Source of the DNA: CAIXSC01 sp046349855
Lineage (GTDB): Bacteria; Planctomycetota; Planctomycetia; Pirellulales; Pirellulaceae
Direction of reading: 5' to 3'
NCBI GenBank assembly: GCA_046349855.1
Contig: JAXMBM010000006.1
Coordinates: forward strand, 118,803-182,802
DNA length: 64,000 nt
In this document: one piece after another, positions 26,350 to 36,137 of the stretch
How the letters are laid out: each line of letters begins with the position of its first letter
How positions within the stretch are numbered: position 1 is the stretch's first letter
Made by a program: the position numbers and the translations under genes
The notes under the pieces: model-generated
Database searches by the model: none
Seen by the model: the letters and a program-made list of their open reading frames with translations, nothing else
What the model was told of the DNA's origin: nothing

Positions 26350-27296
26350 GGCTGACGCTCCCCACTCCGTGAATCACTCTGCAGTCGTCGGCCCGTGCGT
26401 GCCACGAACACATCTTCGAGTGTCGGTTTGCCCAGCGTCAGCGACGTGATGCGTTCGGGAAAAGTGGCGGCAATCCGGGCGATCCAGGCGGTTCCTTCGG
26501 CGGATTCGAACCGCAGTCGCCCCTCCACCAACTGAGTCGGCAGCTGAAAGCGCTCGCGCAGTTCGGCACCCAGCGTCACCGGATCGGGAGTCTCGATGGT
26601 CACGGTGTCTCCTCCCACCGTCGACCGCAGGGCCGCGGGCGTATCGAGCGCCACGAGGCGACCGGCATCGAGCAGACCCAGGCGATCGGCCTTCTCTGCT
26701 TCCTCCAGCAGGTGCGTGGTGAGCACGATCGTCGTGCCGTGCGCTGTCCGCAGTCGTTGCAGAGCCTGCCACAAATCGAGTCGCGCGCCGGGATCGAGTC
26801 CGGTGCTGGGCTCATCCAGCAGCAGGAGTGGCGGCCGATGCAGCAGGGATTGCGCCAATTCCAGACGCCGACGCAGACCGCCCGACAGCGTGGCAGCCCG
26901 GTCGCGGACGCGGCTGGTGAGCCCCATTTCGTCGAGCACTTCATCGCAGGCGCGCCGCAAGGCGGCACCGCGCAGTCCGAACAGCGCGCCGCTGCACGCC
27001 AGGTTCTCGGCCACCGTCAGCTGGCGATCCACGCTCGACGACTGAAATACCACGCCGAGATGCTCGCGGATCTGGGCCGCCTGACGCCGCAAGTCACACC
27101 CCAGGATCTGAACCTCGCCGCTCTGCAATGGCACGAGCGTGGCGAGCAGGCGGAACAGGGTCGACTTGCCTCCCCCGTTGGGACCCAGCAGTCCGAACAC
27201 CTCCCCCGCCTCGATCCGCAAAGTCAGCCCGTCGAGCGCCGTACGCTCGCCATAGGCAAACGAGACCTCGCGGAGGTCGACGGCTGCGGCGCTCAT
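26346..27296 (-). CDS. ABC transporter ATP-binding protein
   Basis: A 316-residue ATPase. Walker A is LLGPNGGGKSTLFR near residue 37 (Gly replaces the common Ala), the signature is LSGGLRRRLELAQSLL near residue 140, Walker B is LLLLDEPSTGLDPGARL and the H-loop is VLTTHLLEEAEKADR. The last ~90 residues form the C-terminal extension common in drug/antibiotic-type (DrrA-like) ATPases. It overlaps coxD and the permease by 4 nt each, so it is translated as part of the oxidase operon. Confidence 0.92.
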   Translation of the reverse strand: MSAAAVDLREVSFAYGERTALDGLTLRIEAGEVFGLLGPNGGGKSTLFRLLATLVPLQSGEVQILGCDLRRQAAQIREHLGVVFQSSSVDRQLTVAENLACSGALFGLRGAALRRACDEVLDEMGLTSRVRDRAATLSGGLRRRLELAQSLLHRPPLLLLDEPSTGLDPGARLDLWQALQRLRTAHGTTIVLTTHLLEEAEKADRLGLLDAGRLVALDTPAALRSTVGGDTVTIETPDPVTLGAELRERFQLPTQLVEGRLRFESAEGTAWIARIAATFPERITSLTLGKPTLEDVFVARTGRRLQSDSRSGERQP

Positions 27297-27718
27297 TCCT
27301 GGGTGTCAGACGCTTCCTTATCGGCCGTCTTCTCCGCGTGCCCGTGAGCATGCGGCGCCTCGGGCTCGGAAGCAAATACCTCGCGCTCTTCCGCGTAATA
27401 ACGGGTTCGCTGGCCCACATCGGGGACCAGGGACACGACGAGAAACACGGACATCAGCGACGCGGGAATCGTCAGCACGTACTTCCAGTTGGCTTCCCAC
27501 AGCAAGTGCATGAAGAACGAAATCACCAGCATCGCCTTCGTGCACGAGACGGCCATCATGAACACCCAGCCCACCGCCGGCGTGTCGTGGAACGGCCAAT
27601 ACGACGAGTAGGTGAAGAACGACATGGTGGTGAGTACGCAGAGGGCGAGAAACACCATCAGGTACTTGCCAACGCTGCCGTGCGAGTGGTGAGCATCGTG
27701 TTTGTCGGGAGCGGACAT
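27293..27718 (-). CDS. cytochrome c oxidase subunit IV family protein
   Basis: A 141-residue small oxidase subunit (CoxD/CtaF type). A His-rich N-terminus (DKHDAHHSHGSVGKY) precedes three membrane helices (YLMVFLALCVLTTMSFFTY; AMLVISFFMHLLW; VLTIPASLMSVFLVVSLV). The C-terminal tail is acidic and His-rich (PHAHGHAEKTADKEA). CGGAGG lies 5 nt upstream of ATG 27718. Its role is structural or in assembly; the His clusters could bind metal (inference). Confidence 0.85.
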   Translation of the reverse strand: MSAPDKHDAHHSHGSVGKYLMVFLALCVLTTMSFFTYSSYWPFHDTPAVGWVFMMAVSCTKAMLVISFFMHLLWEANWKYVLTIPASLMSVFLVVSLVPDVGQRTRYYAEEREVFASEPEAPHAHGHAEKTADKEASDTQE

Positions 27719-27786
27719 GGGGCCTCCGAATGGCATATCGCGACCGACAGCTCAAGCTGCGGCCAGGCGACAGCAATATCTGCCAG

Positions 27787-29013
<1,227 letters not shown>

Positions 29014-29023
29014 GAAGGCACCG

Positions 29024-29941
29024 TCAGGCAAGCGGAACGAACATCAACAATCCCAGCAGCGCGGGGAGGTACACCAGCGAGGCTCGCAACAACAGCCGCG
29101 CTGCACTTTCCGATCGCTGGGCAAAAAAGATCACGGCACAGGCCAGCTGCCCCACGCCCAACAGCAAGGCCAGCGCTGCGTACCAGCCCGCTCCCGGAGC
29201 GGGCCCGAACAACGCCGGAATCAGGCTCACCGGCAACAGGGCCACGGCCGAGAGGACGGCCTGCACCCCGGCGCGTCGCCCCGTCGGATCGACCACGGTC
29301 AGCATCTTCAGGCCCGCCCGTTCATACTGGGCGCGGTAGAGCCAGGCGATCGCCATGAAGTGGGGAAACTGCCAGAGAAACAACGTGGTGAACAGCGCGG
29401 CCAACCGCAGGTCATACGTTCCCTCGACCGCCACCCAGCCGACACAGACCGGCATCGCGCCCGAGACGGCTCCAATCGCCGTGTTGGCGGCCGAGCGGGT
29501 CTTGAGAGGCGTATAAGCGGCCACGTAGACGACCCAGGTCGCCAGCGCCCAGGCCGCCGTATCCCAACGCAGCGTTGCCAGCAGATACACCGTGCCCAGA
29601 ACCAGCGTGGCTGCCGCGAATCCCAGCACCTCGCGCGACGACAATCGGCCGGCGGGCAACGGCCGCCGCGCCGTGCGCTCCATGCGACCATCCGTTTCCC
29701 GTTCCAGCCACTGATTCACCGCACTGGCACTGGCGGCCACCAGAGCCACTCCGACGACGGCGTGAATGACGTGCCAGATATCCGGCTGACCCCACCGGGC
29801 GACAAACGCGGCCACGCCCACCGTGATCAGCATCATCACCGCGATGCGTGGCTTCGTCAGTTCGACGTAGTCGCTCCATCGTCCCCCGGCCCACGCGGGC
29901 GAGGCGATCAGGGTTTTCGTGTTGCCAGAGGGAAGGGACAT
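29024..29941 (-). CDS. ctaB: protoheme IX farnesyltransferase (haem O synthase)
   Basis: A 305-residue UbiA-family prenyltransferase with nine hydrophobic segments. YVELTKPRIAVMMLITVG opens the domain. The first prenyl-diphosphate motif is AVNQWLERETDGRMERTARRPLP near residue 75, in which the usual N-x3-D has Glu at the first acidic position. The second region is TLFLWQFPHFMAIAWLYRAQYERAGLKML. It converts haem B to haem O, feeding CtaA, whose gene ends 46 bp upstream. The ATG at 29941 is chosen; upstream in-frame starts would run into ctaA. Confidence 0.92.
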   Translation of the reverse strand: MSLPSGNTKTLIASPAWAGGRWSDYVELTKPRIAVMMLITVGVAAFVARWGQPDIWHVIHAVVGVALVAASASAVNQWLERETDGRMERTARRPLPAGRLSSREVLGFAAATLVLGTVYLLATLRWDTAAWALATWVVYVAAYTPLKTRSAANTAIGAVSGAMPVCVGWVAVEGTYDLRLAALFTTLFLWQFPHFMAIAWLYRAQYERAGLKMLTVVDPTGRRAGVQAVLSAVALLPVSLIPALFGPAPGAGWYAALALLLGVGQLACAVIFFAQRSESAARLLLRASLVYLPALLGLLMFVPLA

Positions 29942-29987
29942 AGTTACCAATTCGCGGCCGTTCGCAGGCGAACGGCTCAGTGAAAAA

Positions 29988-31034
29988 TCAACGCGAAACT
30001 CCCCGCAGCATGGCGGACGGTCGGGACGAGTCATTCGAGGACACGGCGGTGGTTCCGTCCTGGGCGTCGACCAACACAGGAAACATCCGCAGGGCCCGTA
30101 CCGCCAGCGTCACGCTCCAGGCCAGTATCAGTGATCCGTTCGCCACGTGGGCGGTCGTCGTCAGGGCTTGCGTCAGACTGTTGGTCTGAATCGTGTAGCC
30201 GGCAGCCAGCGACCAATCGGCAAACCAGCTCGGCCAACCGTACTTCACAATCCAGGTGCCGGCTCCCAGGGTCCATTGTCCCAGCACCAGAGCGAGGAGC
30301 AGCAGCGAGCGGCGAAAGAGGCCCCAATGTGCCAGTGCCGACGCACCGCGCACCAGCAGGACCGCATGCACCAGAACGGCCGCTGCCATGAGCAGATGGA
30401 ACAACACCAGAGCGCGGAAATAACCGACCGTGGCATCGACGGGCAAATGCCGCAGACCGGCGCCCAGAACCAATTGCAGGTAGGCCAGCACCGCCGTGAG
30501 CAGAGCCAGACGCTGAAACCGTCGCGCCTCCGGCACGCCGAGCGGTTCCGTGGTGTGCCAGGAGCGGGAAGTGAACACTGCCAGCGAGGCGGCCAGTGCG
30601 AAGAACGCCGGCCCCACGCAACCATGAATCATGGCCAGCTGCCGGTCGTCGAACAACACACGCATGCCCCCCAAAGCTCCCTGACCGATCACGGCCACCA
30701 GCGCCGTCAGCGCGACCAGGCGTAACCAGGGGCGGTCGTCCCACAGCCAGGCGGCGGCTACCAGAACCAGCGTGATCAATCCGACGCCCGCCCCCAGCAA
30801 GCGGTGGCCATGTTCGATGAACAGATCGAACGGTCCCGCCACCCAGGTCTGCCACGGATAGAGGAACAGATTGTAGCCATACGTCGACGGCCAATCGGGA
30901 ACCGCCATCCCCGCATCGTATGTGGTCACCAGGCCGCCAACCCAGATGAGCGGGAAGGTGGCGCAGACCAGCAGCACCGCCAGGGCATGCAGCCCCCGGC
31001 TCGGGGTTCGGTGTTGGCTGGCGGAGTGAGTCAC
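29988..31034 (-). CDS. ctaA: haem A synthase, COX15/CtaA family
   Basis: A 348-residue integral membrane protein with about eight helices. The four haem-ligand His regions are visible: IEHGHRLLGAGVG, LAMIHGCVGPAFFALAA, LVLFHLLMAAAVLVHAVL and TTTAHVANGSLILAW. VGGLVTTYDAGMAVPDWPSTYG matches the COX15 N-terminal motif. It oxidises haem O to haem A for the oxidase. The start is GTG at 31034, 60 bp after coxA; there is no clear ribosome binding site. Confidence 0.9.
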   Translation of the reverse strand: MTHSASQHRTPSRGLHALAVLLVCATFPLIWVGGLVTTYDAGMAVPDWPSTYGYNLFLYPWQTWVAGPFDLFIEHGHRLLGAGVGLITLVLVAAAWLWDDRPWLRLVALTALVAVIGQGALGGMRVLFDDRQLAMIHGCVGPAFFALAASLAVFTSRSWHTTEPLGVPEARRFQRLALLTAVLAYLQLVLGAGLRHLPVDATVGYFRALVLFHLLMAAAVLVHAVLLVRGASALAHWGLFRRSLLLLALVLGQWTLGAGTWIVKYGWPSWFADWSLAAGYTIQTNSLTQALTTTAHVANGSLILAWSVTLAVRALRMFPVLVDAQDGTTAVSSNDSSRPSAMLRGVSR

Positions 31035-31094
31035 GCGAGAAGTCCGTTGTAGTCGCTGTCGCTGTTCCCTGGAGAGCCATCGCTCCCAGGAGGG

Positions 31095-32900
31095 TCAGTG
31101 CGCGGCGGGCGGTCGCTGCTTGGCACCGGGCGGGGGTGGCTGAGTCTGTGGGTAGTAATCTTGCGAAACTTCCGGCGAACCGTACTCGTACGGGCCGCGG
31201 TAGATGATCGGCTGGAAGTCGAAGTTGCCGTGACCCGGCGGGCTGGGGGCCATCCATTCCAGGCTGTTGGCCTTCCACGGATTGCGGCCGACACGGGGAC
31301 CAAAAAACATGCTGTAGATGAAGTTGGCGGCGAAAATCACCTGCGTCGCCACCATGCCGATCGCACAGATCGAGATGAACTGATTGACCGGCTGCAGGTG
31401 CTCGAACACCTTGTAGTCGTACGGATCGGCCAGACGGCGCGGGAAGCCCACCGCCCCCAGCACGTGCATCAGGTAGAACGTGCCGTTGAGGAACACGAAC
31501 GTCAGGAAGAAGTGAACCTTGCCCCAGGCATCGTTCATCAGCCGCCCGAACATCTTGGGGAACCAGAAGTAGATGGCTCCAAAGACGGCCATGGCGGTGC
31601 CGCCAAACAGCACGTAATGGAAGTGGGCCACGATGTAGTACGTGTCGTGGATGAAGATGTCGGTCGGCGTGGAAGCCATGAAGATGCCCGACAGCCCGCC
31701 GATGACGAACATCGACACGAACGACAGAGCGAACAGCATCGGTGTGTTGAACGTCAGCCGGCCGCCCCAGATCGTACCCAGCCAATTGAACACCTTCACC
31801 GCGCTGGGCAGCGCGATCATCATCGTGGACACCATAAAGGCCATGCCGAGCATCGGCTGCATGCCCGAGACGAACATGTGGTGGCCCCACACGATGAAGC
31901 CCAGGCCCGCGATGCCGGAGATCGAATAGACCATCGGCTTGTAACCGAAGACCGGCTTGCGGGCAAAACAGGCGATCATGTCCGAGACCATGCCCATCGC
32001 GGGCAGGATCATGATGTACACGGCGGGGTGCGAATAGAACCAGAACAGGTGCTGCCACAACAGCGGCTGACCACCTCCACTGACCGGTGCCGCATTGTTG
32101 ACGATCAGTCCTTCCGGCAGGAAGAACCCGGTTCCCAGCAGACGATCGGTAACCTGCATGAAGCCGGCGGCCGTGAGTACCGGCAGAGCGAACGCCTGGA
32201 GGATCGCCGTGATGAACATGCCCCAGATGGTCAGCGGCAGGCGGAACATGGTCATGCCCGGAGCCCGCATCTGGATGATCGTGGTCATGTAATTGACCGA
32301 ACCCATCATCGACGACACGCCGACAAAGGTCACTCCCAGCAGCCACATCGTCTGGGACAAACCGCTCGCCGGCGCGGCCTCTTGAATGACCGACAGCGGC
32401 GGATACGACGTCCATCCCGAGCCGGCGCCATTGCCGGGCAGGAAGAAACTCGAACCGATGCAGAAGAAGGCGGGCCACATGAACCAGTAGCTCAACATGT
32501 TGAGCGTCGGGAAGGCCATGTCGTCGGCGCCGATCATCAGCGGAATGAGGTAGTTGCCGAAGGCACCGGCCAGGATCGGGATGATCACGAAGAAGATCAT
32601 CACCGTCGCGTGCATGGTGAACAGCGTGGTATAGAACTCGGGCGAGATCTGGCCTCCTTCCGCCGAGAACAGCATCCGACCGATGACCGGCATGTCGGAC
32701 CAGGGCCAGGCCAGCTGCCAGCGGATCCCCAGGGCGAGCAGACCGCCCACGATGAACCACAGCAAGGTCGAAAACAGGAACTGCAGACCGATGATCTTAT
32801 GGTCGAGCGAGAAGACATAGGTGCGAATGAACTGCCCAGCGTTCATCCCCTGCCCATGGCCATGGCTGTGATCGTGCGATCCAACGGTGATGCTGGTCAT
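31095..32900 (-). CDS. coxA: cytochrome c oxidase subunit I, A2-type
   Basis: 601 residues with 12 or more helices. The low-spin haem and CuB ligands are recognisable: FTMHATVMIFFV, FWFYSHPAVYIMILPAMG near residue 287, WGHHMFVSGM, and HDTYYIVAHFHYVLFGG with HFH. The segment reads YSHPAVY instead of the A1-type HPEVY, so the K-channel Tyr is kept but the D-channel Glu is replaced by the YS pair typical of A2 haem-copper oxidases. The start ATG overlaps the coxB stop by 1 nt (TAATG). It would reduce oxygen to water while pumping protons. Confidence 0.95.
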   Translation of the reverse strand: MTSITVGSHDHSHGHGQGMNAGQFIRTYVFSLDHKIIGLQFLFSTLLWFIVGGLLALGIRWQLAWPWSDMPVIGRMLFSAEGGQISPEFYTTLFTMHATVMIFFVIIPILAGAFGNYLIPLMIGADDMAFPTLNMLSYWFMWPAFFCIGSSFFLPGNGAGSGWTSYPPLSVIQEAAPASGLSQTMWLLGVTFVGVSSMMGSVNYMTTIIQMRAPGMTMFRLPLTIWGMFITAILQAFALPVLTAAGFMQVTDRLLGTGFFLPEGLIVNNAAPVSGGGQPLLWQHLFWFYSHPAVYIMILPAMGMVSDMIACFARKPVFGYKPMVYSISGIAGLGFIVWGHHMFVSGMQPMLGMAFMVSTMMIALPSAVKVFNWLGTIWGGRLTFNTPMLFALSFVSMFVIGGLSGIFMASTPTDIFIHDTYYIVAHFHYVLFGGTAMAVFGAIYFWFPKMFGRLMNDAWGKVHFFLTFVFLNGTFYLMHVLGAVGFPRRLADPYDYKVFEHLQPVNQFISICAIGMVATQVIFAANFIYSMFFGPRVGRNPWKANSLEWMAPSPPGHGNFDFQPIIYRGPYEYGSPEVSQDYYPQTQPPPPGAKQRPPAAH

Positions 32901-33739
32901 TACTCGGAGACTCCCGTCTGGGGCTGGAACCCGCTGGTTTCCTGTTCGGCGTACTGCTGAGCGAGCCAGGCGTCGAATTTTTCCCGCGGCTCCAGGGTCA
33001 TCTTGCCGCGCATCTTGTAGTGGCCCCAACCGCAGAGTTCAGCGCACACGATGTCGTAGACGCCGCTCCGATTGCCGCGGAACCACACGAATTGTTTCAT
33101 GCCGGGCACCACGTCCTGCTTCACCCGCACATGCGGCAGGAAGAAGCTGTGGAGCACATCCATACTCTTGATCTGAATCACGACATCCTCGCCCATCGGC
33201 AAGTGCAGGTCGTTGACACCGTGAACGTCGTCGGGCGTACCGATGACGCCATCCTTGCCGGCGTAGCGGATCCGCCATTCGAACTGCCGGCCCGTGACTT
33301 CCACCAACGGCGGCCTGAGGACGTCGTCGGCCGTGTTCTCAATACCGTCCGGACCCGGGCCCGCGATGGGGCGACGCATCTTCTGATCGGCCCAGGCATT
33401 CATCTGGTAGATGGCGATGAACAGCAGCGTGGCCGCCGGAATGATCGACCAGATCACTTCCAGCGTGTGGCTGCCGTGAGTGTACTTCACCGGCTCATGA
33501 TAGTGCTCGGCATCGTACTTCCACATGAACCAGAACAGGCACACTCCCGTACCGATGAAGATCACTCCGGTCAGGTAGAGGATGAACATGAACAACTGAT
33601 CGACGATTCCGCCGTAGTCGTTCACGTTCGCCGGCAGCCAGTGATCGCGGAACGGACCCACGCCCGCGACCGCAACCACGAAGGCGAGCGTTCCCAGTAC
33701 GGGCACGAGCAGAAACAACAGGCTCCAAAAGCGTCCCAC
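32900..33739 (-). CDS. coxB: cytochrome c oxidase subunit II
   Basis: 279 residues. Two N-terminal helices (FWSLLFLLVPVLGTLAFVVAV; LFMFILYLTGVIFIGTGVCLFWFM) precede the cupredoxin domain. The CuA site is LHSFFLPHVRVKQDVVPG (His) and VCAELCGWGHYKMRG near residue 232 (Cys, Cys, His, Met). No cytochrome c domain is fused; separate cytochromes are in the operon. Two short related inserts, GPDGIENTADDV near residue 130 and GKDGVIGTPDDV near 163, flank the strand VEVTGRQFEWRIRY. Translation starts at GTG 33739, with GGAG 8 nt upstream. Confidence 0.95.
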   Translation of the reverse strand: MGRFWSLLFLLVPVLGTLAFVVAVAGVGPFRDHWLPANVNDYGGIVDQLFMFILYLTGVIFIGTGVCLFWFMWKYDAEHYHEPVKYTHGSHTLEVIWSIIPAATLLFIAIYQMNAWADQKMRRPIAGPGPDGIENTADDVLRPPLVEVTGRQFEWRIRYAGKDGVIGTPDDVHGVNDLHLPMGEDVVIQIKSMDVLHSFFLPHVRVKQDVVPGMKQFVWFRGNRSGVYDIVCAELCGWGHYKMRGKMTLEPREKFDAWLAQQYAEQETSGFQPQTGVSE

Positions 33740-33754
33740 AACGAGGTCTCCCGA

Positions 33755-35002
33755 CTACAGGCGTTCGCGTACGATTTCCGGCTGATGGGCGTCCTGCCGG
33801 CTCATCGATTCATACGGCAGGCTGCGTACGTAATCGACCAGACTCCAGATGTCCTCCGGCGTCAGCCCCTTGGAATTGCTCTCCGACTTCATGGGAACGG
33901 CCGGCATCGGAGTGCCGTCGATACCGTTGGCGATCCGCCAGTACAGGTCGATGGGACGGCGGCCGCCACGGAAGGTTCCCAGCCGCAGATTACGCGGCCG
34001 GATATTGCGGGGCGGCAGAGCTCCGAGTTGCAGGTACTGCCGCAGGTTTTCCGGTTTGGCCGGATCGAGTTCCTTGGTCCAGTCGTCGTAGTCGCTGAGC
34101 TGACCGTCCCCCAGTGCCGAATCGCCGTGGCACTTCACGCAGTTCGCAATCGGACCGTAGAACAGCTCGCGGCCACGCGCCACCGAGGCCTGCATCGCCT
34201 GGGGATCCTCCCAGCCGGCCGGCCGCTGTTCGATCGCGACGGCCTGAGTTTCAGCTTCGATCCAAGGCTGCAGCACTTCGGTGACGATCTCGTTCAAGCG
34301 GGTCAGTTTGGCCTGGTAGGCCCCCGGATCCTTCTGCTTTTGGCTGGCATCGAGAATCAGCCGCTCGCCCGCTTCCAGCTCGATGAGCTCGTCCGTCAAG
34401 CGGCGCTCGACTTCGCCGCGGATCGACAGGTACTTGACGTAGTGCACCAGCGATTCGACCTCATCGCCGTCGAGGACCTTGAAGGAAGGCATGGCCGTAC
34501 CCGCCACCCCTTCCATCAGGATGCGTTTCAGATCGGCGTGCGTCGGACGCACACCTTTCATCGTCGATTTGAACTTGAAGCGGCCGGGCCGATAGTCGCG
34601 CGGATACGGGTTAAGGAAGGCGGCCGTCGGGCCGGCACCGTCGCCCGTGATGCCGTGGCAGTGTACACAGTGCTCCCGATACAGGCCGACAGGCTGGCCG
34701 GTCTTGTCACTGGCCACGCGGCCCGCCGACATCTGCACGCGATCCACGTCCACCAGCGCGCCAATCTCGACACCCGGCAGACGCGGCAGGTGCGGTTCGT
34801 CCGGCGTACCGAAGTAGGCCGCCAACACGTTGGCGATATCGGCCGACTGCTGCGGTTCGATCTTGGTGTCCGCCTCAATCTCGCGGCGCCGCACGTACAC
34901 CAGATTGCCGCGGAACTCGGCTTCCGGCGCTCCGCAGCCGGCGAGGCCGCCGACGCAGATCATCGCCAGCAACCCCGGCCATGCCAGCTTCGCCCTACCC
35001 AT
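33755..35002 (-). CDS. dihaem c-type cytochrome lipoprotein
   Basis: 415 residues. The signal ends in a lipobox (VGGLAGC), so Cys ~21 is probably lipidated. Two haem c sites are present: EHCVHCHGITGDGAGPTAAF near residue 113 with PRDYRPGRFKFKS (distal region), and ANCVKCHGDSALGDG near residue 288. Between them lies a helical region with ESLVHYVKYLS. This resembles the planctomycete cytochrome c found beside CoxB, acting as electron donor between the bc-type complex and CuA. GAGGGTGG precedes ATG 35002, and coxB follows 15 bp later. Confidence 0.88.
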   Translation of the reverse strand: MGRAKLAWPGLLAMICVGGLAGCGAPEAEFRGNLVYVRRREIEADTKIEPQQSADIANVLAAYFGTPDEPHLPRLPGVEIGALVDVDRVQMSAGRVASDKTGQPVGLYREHCVHCHGITGDGAGPTAAFLNPYPRDYRPGRFKFKSTMKGVRPTHADLKRILMEGVAGTAMPSFKVLDGDEVESLVHYVKYLSIRGEVERRLTDELIELEAGERLILDASQKQKDPGAYQAKLTRLNEIVTEVLQPWIEAETQAVAIEQRPAGWEDPQAMQASVARGRELFYGPIANCVKCHGDSALGDGQLSDYDDWTKELDPAKPENLRQYLQLGALPPRNIRPRNLRLGTFRGGRRPIDLYWRIANGIDGTPMPAVPMKSESNSKGLTPEDIWSLVDYVRSLPYESMSRQDAHQPEIVRERL

Positions 35003-35084
35003 TCGTCCACCCTCGCGACTGATCCGCATATTCACACCCGTTCTACCTCGCCAGCTCGGTTGCTGGCCCGACAGGTCATCGCTG

Positions 35085-36011
35085 TTACTTGAATACCGCC
35101 GCAGCCACGTCCACTTCCAGCTTGAGCGTCTCGCCTTCCTTCAGGGTGCGTTTGAAACGCCCCTTGCTCCACTTTTCCGCTTTGCCATCGACGGACACTT
35201 CCTGGACGAAGTTGGCCCGTTCCTGCCACACCCGGAACTCCAGTTCCACTCCGGCGGGCAAATTCGGGATGGTGAAGCTACCGTCCTCGCCGGTGACCGC
35301 AAAGTAGGAATTACGCCGCGTGATCATGAACGCCTTCATCCAGGGATGGATCGCACACGCCACCGGGAACGGTTGATCTTCTTCGGCCTTCGGCTGATAG
35401 ATACCCGACGAGTTCGAGGGAATCGTCTGATCGTAGGCCGGGTTTTTCTTCGGCTTGAGGCTCGTGTTGTGACCCACGGGATCGCTGTTCTTGATGCGGA
35501 TCGGTTGAGTCGACTGGAGCGCGAGTACGTGGGACAGGAACACGCACTCCTTCTGGTCAAACAGCACCTCGTCGGTCTTGCCCGGCTTGGCGTCGGGGTG
35601 CGTCCACGGTTCGTCGTCCGGCAACTTCTGGGACACGAAGATCACCACGTTGCGAATCCCACCATTGGAACCGATCACCACTTCCTCGTTGAAGACCTGG
35701 CGACCACCCGGCGCGCAGACTTCCTGATCCTTATCGATCGTCAGTGGTACGGGAGCCGGTTTGTCACCAGAAATCTTGAACGTGCCGGCGAGCGTTGCCC
35801 AGCCGGTCGGCATGGCGGAGGGGCTGGCCGCGTCGGAGCCGGCACCGGTTTCCCCGGAACCACCCTCCAGTTCACTGCGCAAGGAACTGGCGACCGCCAG
35901 GTCCGGGGATACGTTGGCCGGCAGTCGACCACCACATCCGCTGGCCAGCACGACCAGCAGGCTGCCTCCCAGACCCATGAGCGTCCCGACGATCGATCGC
36001 TTATCCCGCAT
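35085..36011 (-). CDS. lipoprotein with cupredoxin/transthyretin-like domain
   Basis: 308 residues, starting with a lipoprotein signal (SLLVVLASGC). After a Gly/Ser-rich linker comes a domain shared with the neighbouring paralogue: KDQEVCAPGG, VVIGSNGGIRNVVIFV, IKNSDPVGHN, FPVACAIHPWMKAFM and the beta-sandwich SYFAVTGEDGSFTIPNLPAG. The set of His, Cys and Met residues (VGHN; CAIHPWM) resembles cupredoxin-type copper sites, as in plastocyanin/methylamine-utilisation-like proteins. Copper binding is inferred. ATG 36011 is chosen over an upstream GTG. The position between two cytochrome genes suggests periplasmic electron transfer or metal delivery. Confidence 0.75.
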   Translation of the reverse strand: MRDKRSIVGTLMGLGGSLLVVLASGCGGRLPANVSPDLAVASSLRSELEGGSGETGAGSDAASPSAMPTGWATLAGTFKISGDKPAPVPLTIDKDQEVCAPGGRQVFNEEVVIGSNGGIRNVVIFVSQKLPDDEPWTHPDAKPGKTDEVLFDQKECVFLSHVLALQSTQPIRIKNSDPVGHNTSLKPKKNPAYDQTIPSNSSGIYQPKAEEDQPFPVACAIHPWMKAFMITRRNSYFAVTGEDGSFTIPNLPAGVELEFRVWQERANFVQEVSVDGKAEKWSKGRFKRTLKEGETLKLEVDVAAAVFK

Positions 36012-36137
36012 GTTCAAGTTCCCTGCTCGCACAGTTTACCGGCACGCCCCGGTTGGCGACGTGCCTCTGGTTCACATCATTCTCCCACCGGCGGCGTTCC
36101 CCATGGAGGGACGCGACGTCGCGGAGGGAAGGCGACG

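Noticed and set aside
30031..32760. Long minus-strand frame running across ctaA and coxA in another phase
   Set aside because: It has no recognisable motif and overlaps coxA and ctaA, whose catalytic residues are intact in their own frames.
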